From Anaerolineae bacterium (GTDB lineage: Bacteria > Chloroflexota > Anaerolineae > Aggregatilineales > Aggregatilineaceae), in the NCBI GenBank assembly GCA_016930015.1, contig JAFGHR010000021.1:47753-111752 (forward strand): a stretch of DNA of 64,000 bases, written 5' to 3'. The notes beneath the pieces are model-generated. The model was given only the letters and a program-made list of their open reading frames with translations. It did not search any database and was not told the DNA's origin. Shown here in pieces: positions 1 to 9,779 of the stretch. Positions within the stretch are counted from its first letter, which is position 1; each line of letters starts with the position of its first letter. The translations under genes were made by a program, and so were the position numbers.

Positions 1-1
1 G

Positions 2-1258
2 GATCACGTTTTCCCGACCGCCGCCGATCTCGACGCCGTCGCGCCGGATAACCCGGTGTATCTGGGCGCCAAAAGCGGCCATGCCGCGTGGGTCAATTCG
101 AAGGCGCTCCGGATCGCGGGCATTACGGCCACAACCCCGAATCCGCCCGGCGCCAGTATCCAGCGTGACGCGTCCGGCAGCCCGACCGGTATCCTGCTCG
201 AAAGCCCGGCGATGCACCTGGTATGGGACTGCGTGCCAGCCTTCACACCCGATCAAACCGCCGACATGATGGCCGAAGCCCAGGCGCTCGCGTGGCAAGC
301 GGGCCTGACGGGTCTTCACGATTACGACGATCCGAGCTGCATGATCGCGCTGCAAGTGCTGCGTGAACGCGGCGAACTGGGGCTGCGCGTGGTGAAAAAT
401 ATCAATGATCCGTGGATCGAACACGCGCACGAACTCGGCATCCGGCAGGGATTCGGCGATCACTGGCTGCGGATCGGCGGCCTGAAGATTTTTGCGGACG
501 GGGCGCTTGGGCCGCGTACCGCGCTGATGATCGAACCCTACGCAGGTGAGCCGGATAACACCGGCATCGCCGTCACCGACAAAGAGGACATCTACGATCT
601 GGTCAGCCGGGCCAGCGCCGCCGGGCTGCCGTCCACGATTCACGCCATCGGTGACCGGGCGGTGCATGACGTGCTGGACGTGTTCGAAACCGTGCGCCAG
701 GAAGAAGCCGAACGCGGTATTTCACGCGCCGCGCGGCGGCATCGCATCGAACACGTGCAGCTCATTCATCCCGACGACGCGCACCGGCTGGGCAAACTGG
801 GCATTATCGCGTCCATGCAGCCGATTCACGCGACCTCAGATTGGGAAATGGCCGAACGGAACTGGGGCGAACGTGCCCGGTACAGTTATAACTGGCAGCT
901 TCAGCGCGAAGCCGGGGCGGTGCTGGCCTTTGGCTCGGACGCACCGGTCGAGCCGTTCGAGCCGCTGAAAGGTTTCTACGCGGCCATCACCCGCCGCCGC
1001 CCGGACGGATCACCGGGGCCGGAGGGCTGGTACCCGGAGGGGCGACTCGACATGGACACCACGCTGCGCGGCTTCACACAAGGCCCGGCTTATGCGGCGG
1101 GTATGGAACACGACCTGGGCACACTGGCACCGGGCTTCCTGGCGGACCTGGTGGTGCTGGACCGTGATCTGTACGCCATCGAGCCGGACGCGATCCTCAA
1201 AACCGCCGTGCTCGGCACGATGATCGGCGGTGCATGGGTCTTCCGCGCGTTTGAGTAA
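2..1258 (+). CDS. Amidohydrolase family 3 protein (YtcJ-like), 5' end missing
   Basis: Metal-dependent hydrolase of the YtcJ/amidohydrolase-3 group, which hydrolyses amide or formamide-type substrates; the substrate cannot be told. The frame is open from the left edge, so the true start lies outside the window; from the usual family length (about 530-550 residues) roughly 120-130 N-terminal residues, including the first HxH metal motif, are missing. Visible family motifs in order are GGLKIFADGALG, HAIGDRAV, RHRIEHVQL and FGSDAPVEP (the late Asp motif). The C-terminus (DLGTLAPGFLADLVVLDRD) is the usual beta-sandwich closure. It ends at a TAA followed by a strong hairpin terminator and converges on the M23 lipoprotein gene. 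Family call is secure, substrate unknown. Confidence 0.9.
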   Translation, partial: DHVFPTAADLDAVAPDNPVYLGAKSGHAAWVNSKALRIAGITATTPNPPGASIQRDASGSPTGILLESPAMHLVWDCVPAFTPDQTADMMAEAQALAWQAGLTGLHDYDDPSCMIALQVLRERGELGLRVVKNINDPWIEHAHELGIRQGFGDHWLRIGGLKIFADGALGPRTALMIEPYAGEPDNTGIAVTDKEDIYDLVSRASAAGLPSTIHAIGDRAVHDVLDVFETVRQEEAERGISRAARRHRIEHVQLIHPDDAHRLGKLGIIASMQPIHATSDWEMAERNWGERARYSYNWQLQREAGAVLAFGSDAPVEPFEPLKGFYAAITRRRPDGSPGPEGWYPEGRLDMDTTLRGFTQGPAYAAGMEHDLGTLAPGFLADLVVLDRDLYAIEPDAILKTAVLGTMIGGAWVFRAFE

Positions 1259-1283
1259 CTTATTACAGGTAGAACATCACCAA

Positions 1284-1316
1284 CGGGGCATCGCGGCTTG
1301 ATGCCCCGTTTTTATT
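1284..1316 (+). terminator. Rho-independent terminator after the amidohydrolase
   Basis: Perfect 9-bp stem CGGGGCATC / GATGCCCCG with a 7-nt loop, then TTTTTATTT. The T-run lies only on the + side and overlaps the stop codon of the converging lipoprotein gene. Confidence 0.85.
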
Positions 1317-2502
1317 TGAGCGTGATATCAAGCCAGTTGGTTTGCCCGGCGATGATGGTCACTTCACCCTGAAAACGCAGCACATCCTGGATGCGCACAT
1401 ACACATCATAACGGCCTTCGGGTAAATCACCACGCGTGTAGTGCTCGCCGTAAAACGGATCGGGATTCACGCTGTTGTCCTCGTAACTGGTCGCGTAACG
1501 GGTCGGGCCTTCGTCCGCGCTGAGTGTGATCGTCGCGCCATATATGCGGCTGCCATCCCGGTCAAATACACGCCCCGCCAACACGCCGAATCCCATCCAC
1601 GAGCGCAGCCACAAATCCGGGTTGACCGTGCTCCCGTAGTCGTATGGATCGTTCAACCGGACTTCAAAATGCAGGTGCGCACCCAGCGCGACACCCGTCG
1701 CGCCGACTTCGCCGATTTTATCGCCCAGTTTTACGCGCTGCCCGCTGGTTACATCAACCTGGGACATGTGCCCGTACAGCGTATACAGCGGCTCGCCGGT
1801 GGGCGCCACCAGGTCATGCTCAAGGATCACCAGGTTGCCGTAAAAATCGAGCTGGGGACCAAACTGCTGCTTGCTGTCGCTCCCGGCATACACCACCCAG
1901 CCATCGGACACCGCCAGAATCGGGGTGCCGGATGGGTTTTGGGTGTCCACGCCATGGTGTATCTTAAACTGGCCGCCGCCAGTCGAGCCGTAGGCGTAAC
2001 TGCGCGAAAAATAATCTTGAATGATCCCCGCCGGATCACGCGGGAAGGGGCGGGCAAACCAGTAATGATCCGCCAGTTCTTGCGAGCCATCAAACACGAC
2101 GGCTGCCGCCGGTGACAGCAGCACCGGCCCCTGAGTCGCGCGCGGGGTGTTGGTGGGATACGGGGGGAGCGCTGCCGGGCTGCTGGTTGGCGCAGCCGTC
2201 GCAGGGACGGCGCTGGCAGGCACACCGGTCGCTGTTGGCTGCTGAGTAGGCAACGCCGTAGGCGGCGCCACAGTCGGCACCGTGGGCGGCGTAGTGGCCG
2301 TGGCGGAGGGTTCCGGCGCAGCGGTCGGAACGTCGGTAGCGATCGCCTGCATGGCGATCAACGTGGCTAACTCATCCGGAGTCACACTCGGCGTGTGTGA
2401 TGGCACTGCCGGTGTCGAGTCTGGCCCGGTGCCACACGCCGCCAACCCGATACTGATCACAAACATAACAATAACAGTTCTTGCCCAACCGGTTACACCC
2501 AC
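1312..2502 (-). CDS. Lipoprotein with M23 peptidase (LytM/peptidoglycan hydrolase) domain
   Basis: Probable membrane-anchored peptidoglycan endopeptidase, 396 aa. The GTG start at 2502 is chosen because AGGAAAAGGGG lies just upstream and a lipoprotein signal follows directly (hydrophobic stretch, then lipobox LAAC with Cys23); longer in-frame starts run into ftcD. After the Cys comes a long Pro/Thr/Ala-rich linker (to about residue 130), then the M23 domain with HHGVD (metal His and Asp), LYTLYGHMS and the HLHFEV metal motif. A C-terminal beta-rich segment (FDRDGSRIYGATITL onward) resembles a carboxypeptidase-regulatory-like fold. All zinc-site residues look intact, so it may be active. It reads away from ftcD with a 58-bp gap. 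Confidence 0.88.
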   Translation of the reverse strand: MGVTGWARTVIVMFVISIGLAACGTGPDSTPAVPSHTPSVTPDELATLIAMQAIATDVPTAAPEPSATATTPPTVPTVAPPTALPTQQPTATGVPASAVPATAAPTSSPAALPPYPTNTPRATQGPVLLSPAAAVVFDGSQELADHYWFARPFPRDPAGIIQDYFSRSYAYGSTGGGQFKIHHGVDTQNPSGTPILAVSDGWVVYAGSDSKQQFGPQLDFYGNLVILEHDLVAPTGEPLYTLYGHMSQVDVTSGQRVKLGDKIGEVGATGVALGAHLHFEVRLNDPYDYGSTVNPDLWLRSWMGFGVLAGRVFDRDGSRIYGATITLSADEGPTRYATSYEDNSVNPDPFYGEHYTRGDLPEGRYDVYVRIQDVLRFQGEVTIIAGQTNWLDITLK

Positions 2503-2560
2503 ACTTGTCCCCTTTTCCTGTTCCCGCCTTACAATATCCGGCTCTTTTCCACCGGCAGAA

Positions 2561-4159
2561 CTACGCGCCGATGCCTGTACGTTCCTCGGCGGCGGCCACA
2601 ACACTATCACGCAGTTCGCGCGCACGCGCCACCAGTGCGGTGATGTCGTTTTTATACCGATCGGTCAGATCGGCGTCGTCAAAGCTGGCGGTATTGACCA
2701 GCACATTAAACGCCGCCCCTTCGACCGCAGCTAAGCCCATCAGGGCCGCCACACCGGCATCACTGGCAGCGTTTTTGTTGCCGTGTTTGGCGACCTGTTC
2801 GGCCAGTTCCATCGCGTTGAGCGCCAGCCGGGCCACATTCAGCGGGATATCAGCCGCATAAACCAGGCTGTCCTGGATCACCTCCGGGCGCCCTGGCTGC
2901 TCTTTGGGCAGCCGGTACGCGGCCATGACCGCGTCAAACGCCTGAATGTCCTCCTCAATCGCGTGCAGGAGTTTGCGCCGCAGATCAGCCGCCCCGGCAG
3001 CCACCGCCTGCATGATTTCTTCGACATCGGCGTATTTCTTTTTGCCAGTGGTCAGTTGGGCAACCATCTCGGCCAACGCCGCGCTCAGCGCTCCGGCCAA
3101 CGCCGCGACCGCCCCGCCGCCGGGCGTAGGCTCCGCCGCCGCGACTGCACCGGCAAACGCCGCCGGGATATCGTAGGGCTGTTTGATCACCGGGACCGGG
3201 CGCGCCGCCTCGTCAGGAACGGGTGGTTCTTCTTCGGCCAGCGGTGACGGTTCGGCTTCGGCCTGTTGAATCCGGTATTCAAGCAGTTGATCCGGCTCGA
3301 ACTGGTCGATCTGCAAATACCAGCGCGCCGCATCGACAAAAAACGCCTGCGGCGCCAGCCCGATCAACTCCGTATGTGTGATGCTTACGCCGTAACGCTC
3401 GGCTTCACGCCGGATCAATTCAACAACGCGGAATACCGGCGTTTTCTGATAGTTCGTCAGGTTCATCGATACCTGCGCCTGTCCCTCGACCAGGAAACCC
3501 GCCGCCTTGACAAAGCGCAGTCCCCCGCTCGAATGGCGCACCGCACGCGCAATTTTGGACGCGATCTCGACATTGTTGGTGCCCAGGTACACGTTAAACG
3601 CCACCAGCGGCGGACGCGCCCCGATCACCGATGCCCCCGCCGTGCCCATCACCGCCGGGCCAAAATCGGGCATACGCTCCGGGTCGGTTTCGATCACCTC
3701 GGCAAGTTGTTCGTACTGGAATGTAGAGCTGCGCAGTTTCGCCAGGTTTTCACGGTCCGGGCGTGTGGCCGCCGCCTCGTACAGGTACACGGGAATACCC
3801 AACTCATCCCCGACACGCTGTCCCAGCCGCCGAGCGATATCGGCGCACTCGCCCATCGTTACATCACGGATCGGCACAAACGGCACCACGTCCGCCGCGC
3901 CCAGCCGGGGATGCTCGCCAGTATGGACGGTCATGTCGATGTGGTCGGCGGCGGTCTTGATCCCGGCGAACGCGGCACGTTCGACGGCTTCGGGCGCGCC
4001 TACAAAGGTGATCACCGTGCGGTTGTGGTCGGGGTCGCTGCTGGTGTCGAGCACATGAATCGCGGCGGCCTGTCGTATCGCCGCCACAATCGCCTCGATC
4101 ACGTCCGGGCGCTGGCCCTCACTAAAATTGGGGATACACTCTACCAGTGGTCGTTTCAT
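2561..4159 (-). CDS. ftcD: Bifunctional glutamate formimidoyltransferase / formimidoyl-THF cyclodeaminase
   Basis: Transfers the formimino group of formiminoglutamate to tetrahydrofolate, then releases ammonia to give 5,10-methenyl-THF; the last step of one histidine degradation route. 532 aa, close to the animal bifunctional enzyme. The N-terminal transferase domain (about 1-300) shows VECIPNFSEG and GEHPRLGAADVVPF, with the catalytic His in GEHPR. The C-terminal cyclodeaminase domain (about 330-532) shows PTPGGGAVAALAGALSAAL and TTGKKKY. The linker (about 300-335) is rich in Glu and Pro. No other histidine-utilisation gene is in the window. The ATG at 4159 is the only sensible start; its SD is weak. 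Confidence 0.93.
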   Translation of the reverse strand: MKRPLVECIPNFSEGQRPDVIEAIVAAIRQAAAIHVLDTSSDPDHNRTVITFVGAPEAVERAAFAGIKTAADHIDMTVHTGEHPRLGAADVVPFVPIRDVTMGECADIARRLGQRVGDELGIPVYLYEAAATRPDRENLAKLRSSTFQYEQLAEVIETDPERMPDFGPAVMGTAGASVIGARPPLVAFNVYLGTNNVEIASKIARAVRHSSGGLRFVKAAGFLVEGQAQVSMNLTNYQKTPVFRVVELIRREAERYGVSITHTELIGLAPQAFFVDAARWYLQIDQFEPDQLLEYRIQQAEAEPSPLAEEEPPVPDEAARPVPVIKQPYDIPAAFAGAVAAAEPTPGGGAVAALAGALSAALAEMVAQLTTGKKKYADVEEIMQAVAAGAADLRRKLLHAIEEDIQAFDAVMAAYRLPKEQPGRPEVIQDSLVYAADIPLNVARLALNAMELAEQVAKHGNKNAASDAGVAALMGLAAVEGAAFNVLVNTASFDDADLTDRYKNDITALVARARELRDSVVAAAEERTGIGA

Positions 4160-4308
4160 CGCTGTTTGCGCGCTCCGGATGCAAACCCGCCGGGTCGCGT
4201 TCTCCCCTTTCTCTATATTGTTGTTTTAATGAAGTTTCTACCGCCAACCAGGGTATTGCTACCGCAGGGGACACGCTTTGTCAAATACACCGTTTATGAG
4301 CGGACCAG

Positions 4309-4337
4309 TTGCACTGGTGTTGCTTCCTGCTTATAAT
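4309..4337 (+). promoter_or_regulatory. Sigma-70 type promoter for dnaG-rpoD
   Basis: TTGCAC, 17-bp spacer, then TATAAT (4332-4337). It lies 45 bp before the dnaG start in the divergent gap with ftcD, so transcripts would begin near 4344. Confidence 0.7.
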
Positions 4338-4381
4338 TCTAAACTACTCATGGGGTAGTTGGTGGGAACACGTCAATAAGC

Positions 4382-6409
4382 ATGTCTGTCGTAGATGACA
4401 TAAAAGCCCGCCTGGACATTATCGATATCGTCTCAGGATACGCCAACCTTCAAAAGGCCGGTCGTAACTATAAAGCCTTGTGCCCGTTTCATCAGGAGCG
4501 TACCCCGTCGTTTGTGGTTTTTCCAGATACACAAACCTGGCGTTGTTTCGGCGCGTGCGGTGAAGGTGGCGATATCTTCAGCTTTGTGATGAAGATCGAA
4601 GGCTGGGACTTCAGCGAAACCCTGCGCGAACTGGCCAAACGTGCCGGAATCGAATTAACGCCCCAGAGTCCGCAGCAAATCGAGCAAGCATCTGAAACCG
4701 AACAACTGCGGGAGCTGCTGGAAGAAGCGGCTCGTTTTTTCCATGATCGCTTGTTAAACGCACCAGAAGCCGACCATGCACGCGCCTACGTCCAAAAACG
4801 GCACCTGGGCGCGGAAGCCGTCGAGGCGTTTGTAATTGGTTACGCGCCGGATGACTGGCGTCAGGCGCTCGAACACTTACAAATGCGCGGTTATTCACAG
4901 GATATGATCATTGACGCCGGGGTTGCGATCCGCAACGAAAAAGGCAACGTATACGATCGTTTCCGCAACCGGTTGATGATCCCGATCCGCGATAACCGGG
5001 GACACACCGTCGGCTTTGGCGCCCGCGCCCTGGACCCGGAAGACCGGGCCAAGTACCTGAATTCGCCGCAGGGACCGCTGTTTGACAAAAGCCGCCTGCT
5101 GTTTGGGCTGGACATGGCCCGGCGCACGATCCGCGAGACGGAAACCGTCGTGGTGGTCGAAGGGTATATGGACGTGATACAGGCGTATCAGGCTGGATTC
5201 GGCAACGTGGTAGCGCAGATGGGCACCGCCCTCACCGAAACACAGCTTCGCCAGCTTGACCGGTACGCCAGCCGGTTGATCCTGGCCCTGGACCCGGACA
5301 CCGCCGGGGTTAATGCCACCATGCGCGGCCTGAACGTGGCGCGCGAAACGCTCGAAGGCGAACACACCGTCACCTTTGATCCACGTGGCATGATGCGTTA
5401 CACTGGCATGTTAGATATGGATATCAAGGTCGTCAGTTTGCCCGCCGGTCAGGACCCTGACGACCTGATCCGCGAAAATCCCGATGCCTGGGAAGACCTG
5501 CTCCAGCGAGCTGTGCCGGTGGCGGATTATGTCATCGACCAGCGCACAGCTCACCTGGACAACCGTGCATCGTTACATGAGCGCGAACAGATTGCTCGTG
5601 AACTGCTGCCCATTCTGACCGCGACCGAAAGCGATATCCAGCGCAGCGGGAATATCCAGGCATTGGCGCGGCGGGTACACATTGACGAGCGTACCTTGCT
5701 CCAATGGACACACCGCCAACAGGCAGCAGCAACCAGGCCGCAGCCCTCACTGCGCGAACAACGGCGCCTGGCCGGACGCCCACAACGCTCCGCTAAAACC
5801 GATGGGGCGCCGGGACAATCGATACCGCGCGAGGGGTTTTGTCTGCGGCTGCTGCTGGAACAGCCCGAACGGTTGTTTGCAGCAAATCGAAAACTGCGGG
5901 AATTAAACACTGATGATGCTGAACTGGGCATGGTGCTGGCCCCCCTGGGGGCGGATGATTTCAGCCGGACCGACTACCAGATCATCTTCCGGGAGTTAGA
6001 ACAATCACTTTATCAGGATGACCTGGAACCGCTGGACTACCTGCGCGAGTGCCTCACGCCTGAGTTGTTTGAGGTGGTCGAGGCCCTACGGATCGAGCCG
6101 TTAGACTCGTTTCAGCAGCATTCAGGCCGGATGTGGGTCACCGAATTGGAGTCGATTCAGCGCGATCAAGCCCGTATCAACTCACAACCCAGGGCAGACA
6201 CAACCCTGTTGATCGAAGACGTGCTCACCCTGCGGCATAATCGCCTGGAACGCGAACGACACGAGCTGTATTTTGTGCAGCAAGACGCGCCGGGCGACGA
6301 TTTGACAGATCAGGCATATCACGCCACAGTTAAGGCAAATGTCCGCGCCCGACGATTGATCTACCAGGCACTACAGAAAATGCGCGGGTTTTCCCGTGAA
6401 CGTTCGTGA
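4382..6409 (+). CDS. dnaG: DNA primase
   Basis: Makes RNA primers at the replication fork. 675 aa. The N-terminal CHC2 zinc-binding domain has Cys34, His37, Cys55 and Cys59; the second Cys pair is CFGAC (CX3C) rather than the CX2C of E. coli. The TOPRIM domain carries Glu260 (VVVEGYMDV) and Asp304/Asp306 (DPDTAG), the metal-binding catalytic acids. The region after about 450 is the helicase-interaction part and is poorly conserved. It is followed 45 bp later by rpoD in the same direction, the classic macromolecular-synthesis pairing without rpsU. The start ATG is supported by the conserved N-terminal helix (VVDDIKARLDIIDIVSGY). Confidence 0.97.
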   Translation: MSVVDDIKARLDIIDIVSGYANLQKAGRNYKALCPFHQERTPSFVVFPDTQTWRCFGACGEGGDIFSFVMKIEGWDFSETLRELAKRAGIELTPQSPQQIEQASETEQLRELLEEAARFFHDRLLNAPEADHARAYVQKRHLGAEAVEAFVIGYAPDDWRQALEHLQMRGYSQDMIIDAGVAIRNEKGNVYDRFRNRLMIPIRDNRGHTVGFGARALDPEDRAKYLNSPQGPLFDKSRLLFGLDMARRTIRETETVVVVEGYMDVIQAYQAGFGNVVAQMGTALTETQLRQLDRYASRLILALDPDTAGVNATMRGLNVARETLEGEHTVTFDPRGMMRYTGMLDMDIKVVSLPAGQDPDDLIRENPDAWEDLLQRAVPVADYVIDQRTAHLDNRASLHEREQIARELLPILTATESDIQRSGNIQALARRVHIDERTLLQWTHRQQAAATRPQPSLREQRRLAGRPQRSAKTDGAPGQSIPREGFCLRLLLEQPERLFAANRKLRELNTDDAELGMVLAPLGADDFSRTDYQIIFRELEQSLYQDDLEPLDYLRECLTPELFEVVEALRIEPLDSFQQHSGRMWVTELESIQRDQARINSQPRADTTLLIEDVLTLRHNRLERERHELYFVQQDAPGDDLTDQAYHATVKANVRARRLIYQALQKMRGFSRERS

Positions 6410-6454
6410 TCTAACCAGCAACAGTCACCGTATCTTAGCCGGTATCAGGATGAT

Positions 6455-8164
6455 ATGGCACGCGATCGGAAAAACAAACCCCAAGAAACCGGTAACGCCG
6501 AGATGAGCATCGAAGAGTTGATCGCCAAAGGAAACAAAGACAAACAACTCGGCGAACGTGAAGTGTTGGCGCTGTTCGATGATCCGGACAGTGAAGAAGC
6601 CCACGCGCTGCTCGAACAACTAGAAGAGTTGGGGGTTGATATCATCAACGAGAGCCACAACGCCAATTACGGGTTGGATACAGACGAACTTGATGAAAAT
6701 GGCGTGGATACCGACGGGTTCGATTCTGCTGAAAACGAAGTCGATGTTGCACGTTTGGAAGCTGCCGCGCTGGCTGATGATCCGGTACGCATGTACCTGA
6801 AGGAAATCGGGCAGGTTCAACTGCTTGATTCCGACCGCGAAACCTGGCTGTCATCACAGATCGCGGCATGTAAGCTGCTAGATTCCATTTCGCAGCAACT
6901 CGCTCTCGAAGCCCAGGCCGGCGGTTATCCCGCGCCAGGGCCTGTGGACATTCTGCTGGCAGTATACGAGCATATGTTGACCTTCTGGTGGCAGGTGCTC
7001 GACAATATCACCATGTTCAATATCGAGCCGCCGCTGATCGATCTGCTGGTTAGCGAAACTCAAAATTTGCGCCACAGTTGGAACAGCGAGCAGCCGTCCT
7101 ACATCCGGCACTACCTGGAACAGGGTGACTGGGGCCGTGATGACAACTGGAATAAGGTTGCCGCCAACCTGTTCGAAGTGTTCCAGGCGCTCTATCTGAT
7201 CCCGGAACCGCTGCAAGATCAACTGGTGCAAGCGTTCATCACCAACGAGACCTGGCCGGATGCGGACACAGTCAGCAGTTGGCGTGATACACCGAATGAG
7301 CATATGGCATCGCTCATTGAACACGAATTTGAACAAGCCAACATCCGGGGCCCCGAAGCCGCCGAAGCGCTGACACGCGCGAATTTACGGCTGGTGGTCA
7401 GTGTCGCCAAGCGGTATATGGGCCGGGGCATCAACTTCCTGGACCTGATCCAGGAGGGTAATATCGGTTTGCTGCGTGCAGTCGAAAAATTCGACCATAC
7501 CAAAGGGTTCAAGTTCAGCACCTACGCCACGTGGTGGATTCGGCAGGCAATCAGCCGCGCGATTGCCGACCAGGCACGCACGATCCGTATCCCCGTGCAC
7601 ATGGTTGAAACCATTAACCGGTTGATGCGTGTCCAGCGTGACATGATCCAGGAGTTAGGGTCGGAGCCAACCGCCGAACAGATCGCGCTGGAAATGGAAT
7701 TTCTGGAAGCGGACGAAATCGACGCGATACGGGTGGCGTGGAAAACAGAGGAAAAACTCGATCCCGTGCTGGCACGCAAACTGCGCCGCGCCGCCAACAA
7801 GGTCCGCCGCGTTTTACGCATTTCGCAAGAGCCGATGTCGCTCGAAATGCCGGTCGGCCAGGAAGACTCCAGCCTGCTGGGTGACTTCATCGAGGATGAC
7901 AAAATCCCCGGCCCGGTCGATGCGGCGGCTCGCCAACTGCTCAAAGAACAAATTCGGGGCGCACTGGCCGTGCTCAACACGCGCGAGCGCGAAGTGCTGG
8001 AAATGCGCTTCGGCCTGCGTGACGGGCAGGAACACACGCTTGAAGAAGTCGGACGTCACTTTGGCGTCACGCGTGAGCGCATCCGCCAGATCGAAGCTAA
8101 AGCCCTGCGCAAGCTGCGCCATCCTAACCGCAGCCACCCGCTGCGTGATTATCTTGAGCTGTAA
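6455..8164 (+). CDS. rpoD: Primary RNA polymerase sigma factor RpoD/SigA
   Basis: Housekeeping sigma factor, 569 aa. A short region 1.1-like helix (about 17-43) is followed by an acidic stretch, then region 1.2 ([17 protein letters not shown], about 108-124). About 180 residues of non-conserved, mostly helical insert precede region 2 (from about 309: [46 protein letters not shown]). Region 3 follows, then region 4 ([13 protein letters not shown] and [20 protein letters not shown]). Regions 2.4 and 4.2 look standard, in keeping with the TTGACA/TATAAT-like promoters seen across the window. Cotranscribed with dnaG; a hairpin terminator follows. Confidence 0.97.
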   Translation: MARDRKNKPQETGNAEMSIEELIAKGNKDKQLGEREVLALFDDPDSEEAHALLEQLEELGVDIINESHNANYGLDTDELDENGVDTDGFDSAENEVDVARLEAAALADDPVRMYLKEIGQVQLLDSDRETWLSSQIAACKLLDSISQQLALEAQAGGYPAPGPVDILLAVYEHMLTFWWQVLDNITMFNIEPPLIDLLVSETQNLRHSWNSEQPSYIRHYLEQGDWGRDDNWNKVAANLFEVFQALYLIPEPLQDQLVQAFITNETWPDADTVSSWRDTPNEHMASLIEHEFEQANIRGPEAAEALTRANLRLVVSVAKRYMGRGINFLDLIQEGNIGLLRAVEKFDHTKGFKFSTYATWWIRQAISRAIADQARTIRIPVHMVETINRLMRVQRDMIQELGSEPTAEQIALEMEFLEADEIDAIRVAWKTEEKLDPVLARKLRRAANKVRRVLRISQEPMSLEMPVGQEDSSLLGDFIEDDKIPGPVDAAARQLLKEQIRGALAVLNTREREVLEMRFGLRDGQEHTLEEVGRHFGVTRERIRQIEAKALRKLRHPNRSHPLRDYLEL

Positions 8165-8203
8165 TCACAACTCAACAATCTGTGCGTTTTCCACACACAA
8201 TCA

Positions 8204-8243
8204 CACCTGCCGGGGCATCAACTAACTGGCAGGTGCGTTTTAT
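8204..8243 (+). terminator. Rho-independent terminator after rpoD
   Basis: CACCTGCC / GGCAGGTG stem (8204-8211 with 8228-8235), 16-nt loop, followed by CGTTTTAT. Confidence 0.65.
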
Positions 8244-8421
8244 CATTGATCCCGCCGCCGGGTTGCCGGTTGGCGCTGTCTGCTGATATGCTGTACACAG
8301 TACGGTTGATCAAACAGGCGCGCAGATTCCGTATAACTCCACATAGGCATGTAGGCATGACGGTGTTTGGAACCGCGTTTTGCGGCGGTGTTTTACGCAT
8401 CAGAACAGGACGGGCAGCAGT

Positions 8422-9669
8422 ATGATCAGGCATCCCTGGACTCTAATACTCATCGTGGTTGTGTTGGTCACCGGGCTAACGGCGTGCTCCAAAGCAGAAG
8501 AAAGCCGCACGCCCACACCTGACCAGGACAGTATCGAAGCCGCCAGCACCCTGTTTGCCCAACCGACGCGTGTTGTCGGCAGCGCACCCACGGCTACGCC
8601 GATGAATCAGGCGGAATTGGAACTCAGCCGCCTGGTTGCCCAGATGGAACAGGCCGTTCTGGCCGGTGATCACGACGCGTATATGACCCACATCTGGGAT
8701 GGTGATCCCGTATTCAAAAATGACCACGAGCAGTGGGCGCTGGACTGGCAGGCTCACCCGCTGAAAGCCTTTGAAATCCGGCTCAACGGGGTTCAAGCCA
8801 CATCACCGACAACGGCTACAGCGCGAATGACCATGATCTGGACCCAGGCAGTTGACATCGAAGCCGGATCGTCCGGCGGCACGACGATATCCGCCATATT
8901 TTTCAAAGAGGGTGACACGTGGTTTTTTGCCGGTGAAGACTGGAAAATGCTGGAAGTGGACACGATCCGGCTGTATTATTTTGCTGATGCCAGCGTGAAT
9001 TACGAAGCCCAGGCCGCCGTGATCGGTGACTACCTGCCCAGTATTGTTACACGCCTGACACGCGAGTTTGATATCACATTCGAGCAGCCCATCTACCTGC
9101 GCCTGTACGAAAATCCGCCCATGCTGCAAACCATGACCCGGCTGTCGATGCCTGAGATCAACGTGTGGAACGAGCCGGGTGAATCGATCAAAATGACGCT
9201 CACAGCGTACAACACTGCGCCGAACGAACCGGACGTATCCCGCGAATTGACACGGTTGGTGCTCTATGACATGGGCAGCGGCACACATGGTAATTTTCCC
9301 TGGTGGCTGGAAGACGGCATCGCCGAGTATGGCGCCGACCTGCTCCGCACGTTCAGCCAACACAGCCGGTCGCTCAAACAAATAGCCGCGCTCGCCTTCG
9401 CACCGGACGACGCGGATCAACACCTGGTCGGCTGGGATCGACTGGCGCGGGAAGCCAGCCTGACACCCGGCGAACACACGACCGCCATCTACCAGACGGC
9501 GACCCTGCTGCACTTCATCACCGAGCAGTACGGCAGCACCACCCGTAACGCCTGGATTCGGGCCATCGCCACCGATCAAACGCTGGACGACGCGTGCCAG
9601 GATCACCTGGGCGCCAGTTTTGACGATCTCACTACCCAGTGGTTTGACTGGCTGCTGACCTACCGGTAG
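8422..9669 (+). CDS. Lipoprotein with peptidase-MA-like domain and degenerate HExxH
   Basis: Unknown extracytoplasmic lipoprotein, 415 aa. The ATG at 8422 opens a lipoprotein signal (lipobox LTAC, Cys22); an upstream in-frame GTG would only add a non-signal stretch. The middle (about 60-170) resembles a SnoaL/NTF2-like fold. The C-terminal part resembles gluzincin 'peptidase MA' proteins, which read HELTH then W-x-x-EG-x-A-x-Y; here the first motif is RELTR (residues 274-278) while WWLEDGIAEY (294-303) keeps the late acidic motif. Both zinc histidines are therefore Arg and hydrolase activity is unlikely. This reading rests on motif memory; a database profile search would settle it. Confidence 0.6.
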   Translation: MIRHPWTLILIVVVLVTGLTACSKAEESRTPTPDQDSIEAASTLFAQPTRVVGSAPTATPMNQAELELSRLVAQMEQAVLAGDHDAYMTHIWDGDPVFKNDHEQWALDWQAHPLKAFEIRLNGVQATSPTTATARMTMIWTQAVDIEAGSSGGTTISAIFFKEGDTWFFAGEDWKMLEVDTIRLYYFADASVNYEAQAAVIGDYLPSIVTRLTREFDITFEQPIYLRLYENPPMLQTMTRLSMPEINVWNEPGESIKMTLTAYNTAPNEPDVSRELTRLVLYDMGSGTHGNFPWWLEDGIAEYGADLLRTFSQHSRSLKQIAALAFAPDDADQHLVGWDRLAREASLTPGEHTTAIYQTATLLHFITEQYGSTTRNAWIRAIATDQTLDDACQDHLGASFDDLTTQWFDWLLTYR

Positions 9670-9779
9670 GTATTCAGCATACCTGAAAAAATGCGCTCCA
9701 CTTTTCGCCGACGAGATGTTAGAATAACTGCGCGACGCGGTGATGTCGTGCGCTGTGATGCGGAACATCACAGGTTATC

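Noticed and set aside
2503..2625. Longer N-terminus of the M23 lipoprotein overlapping ftcD
   Set aside because: The GTG at 2502 has a strong SD and gives a proper lipoprotein signal; the extension would hide it.
3266..4336. Long + strand open frame (about 356 codons) over ftcD
   Set aside because: It is antisense to a well-conserved ftcD and its text has no family pattern; long antisense frames are common at this GC content.
8803..9771. Minus-strand frame of about 320 codons over the lipoprotein gene
   Set aside because: Opposite strand of a gene with a clear lipoprotein signal; no recognisable motifs.
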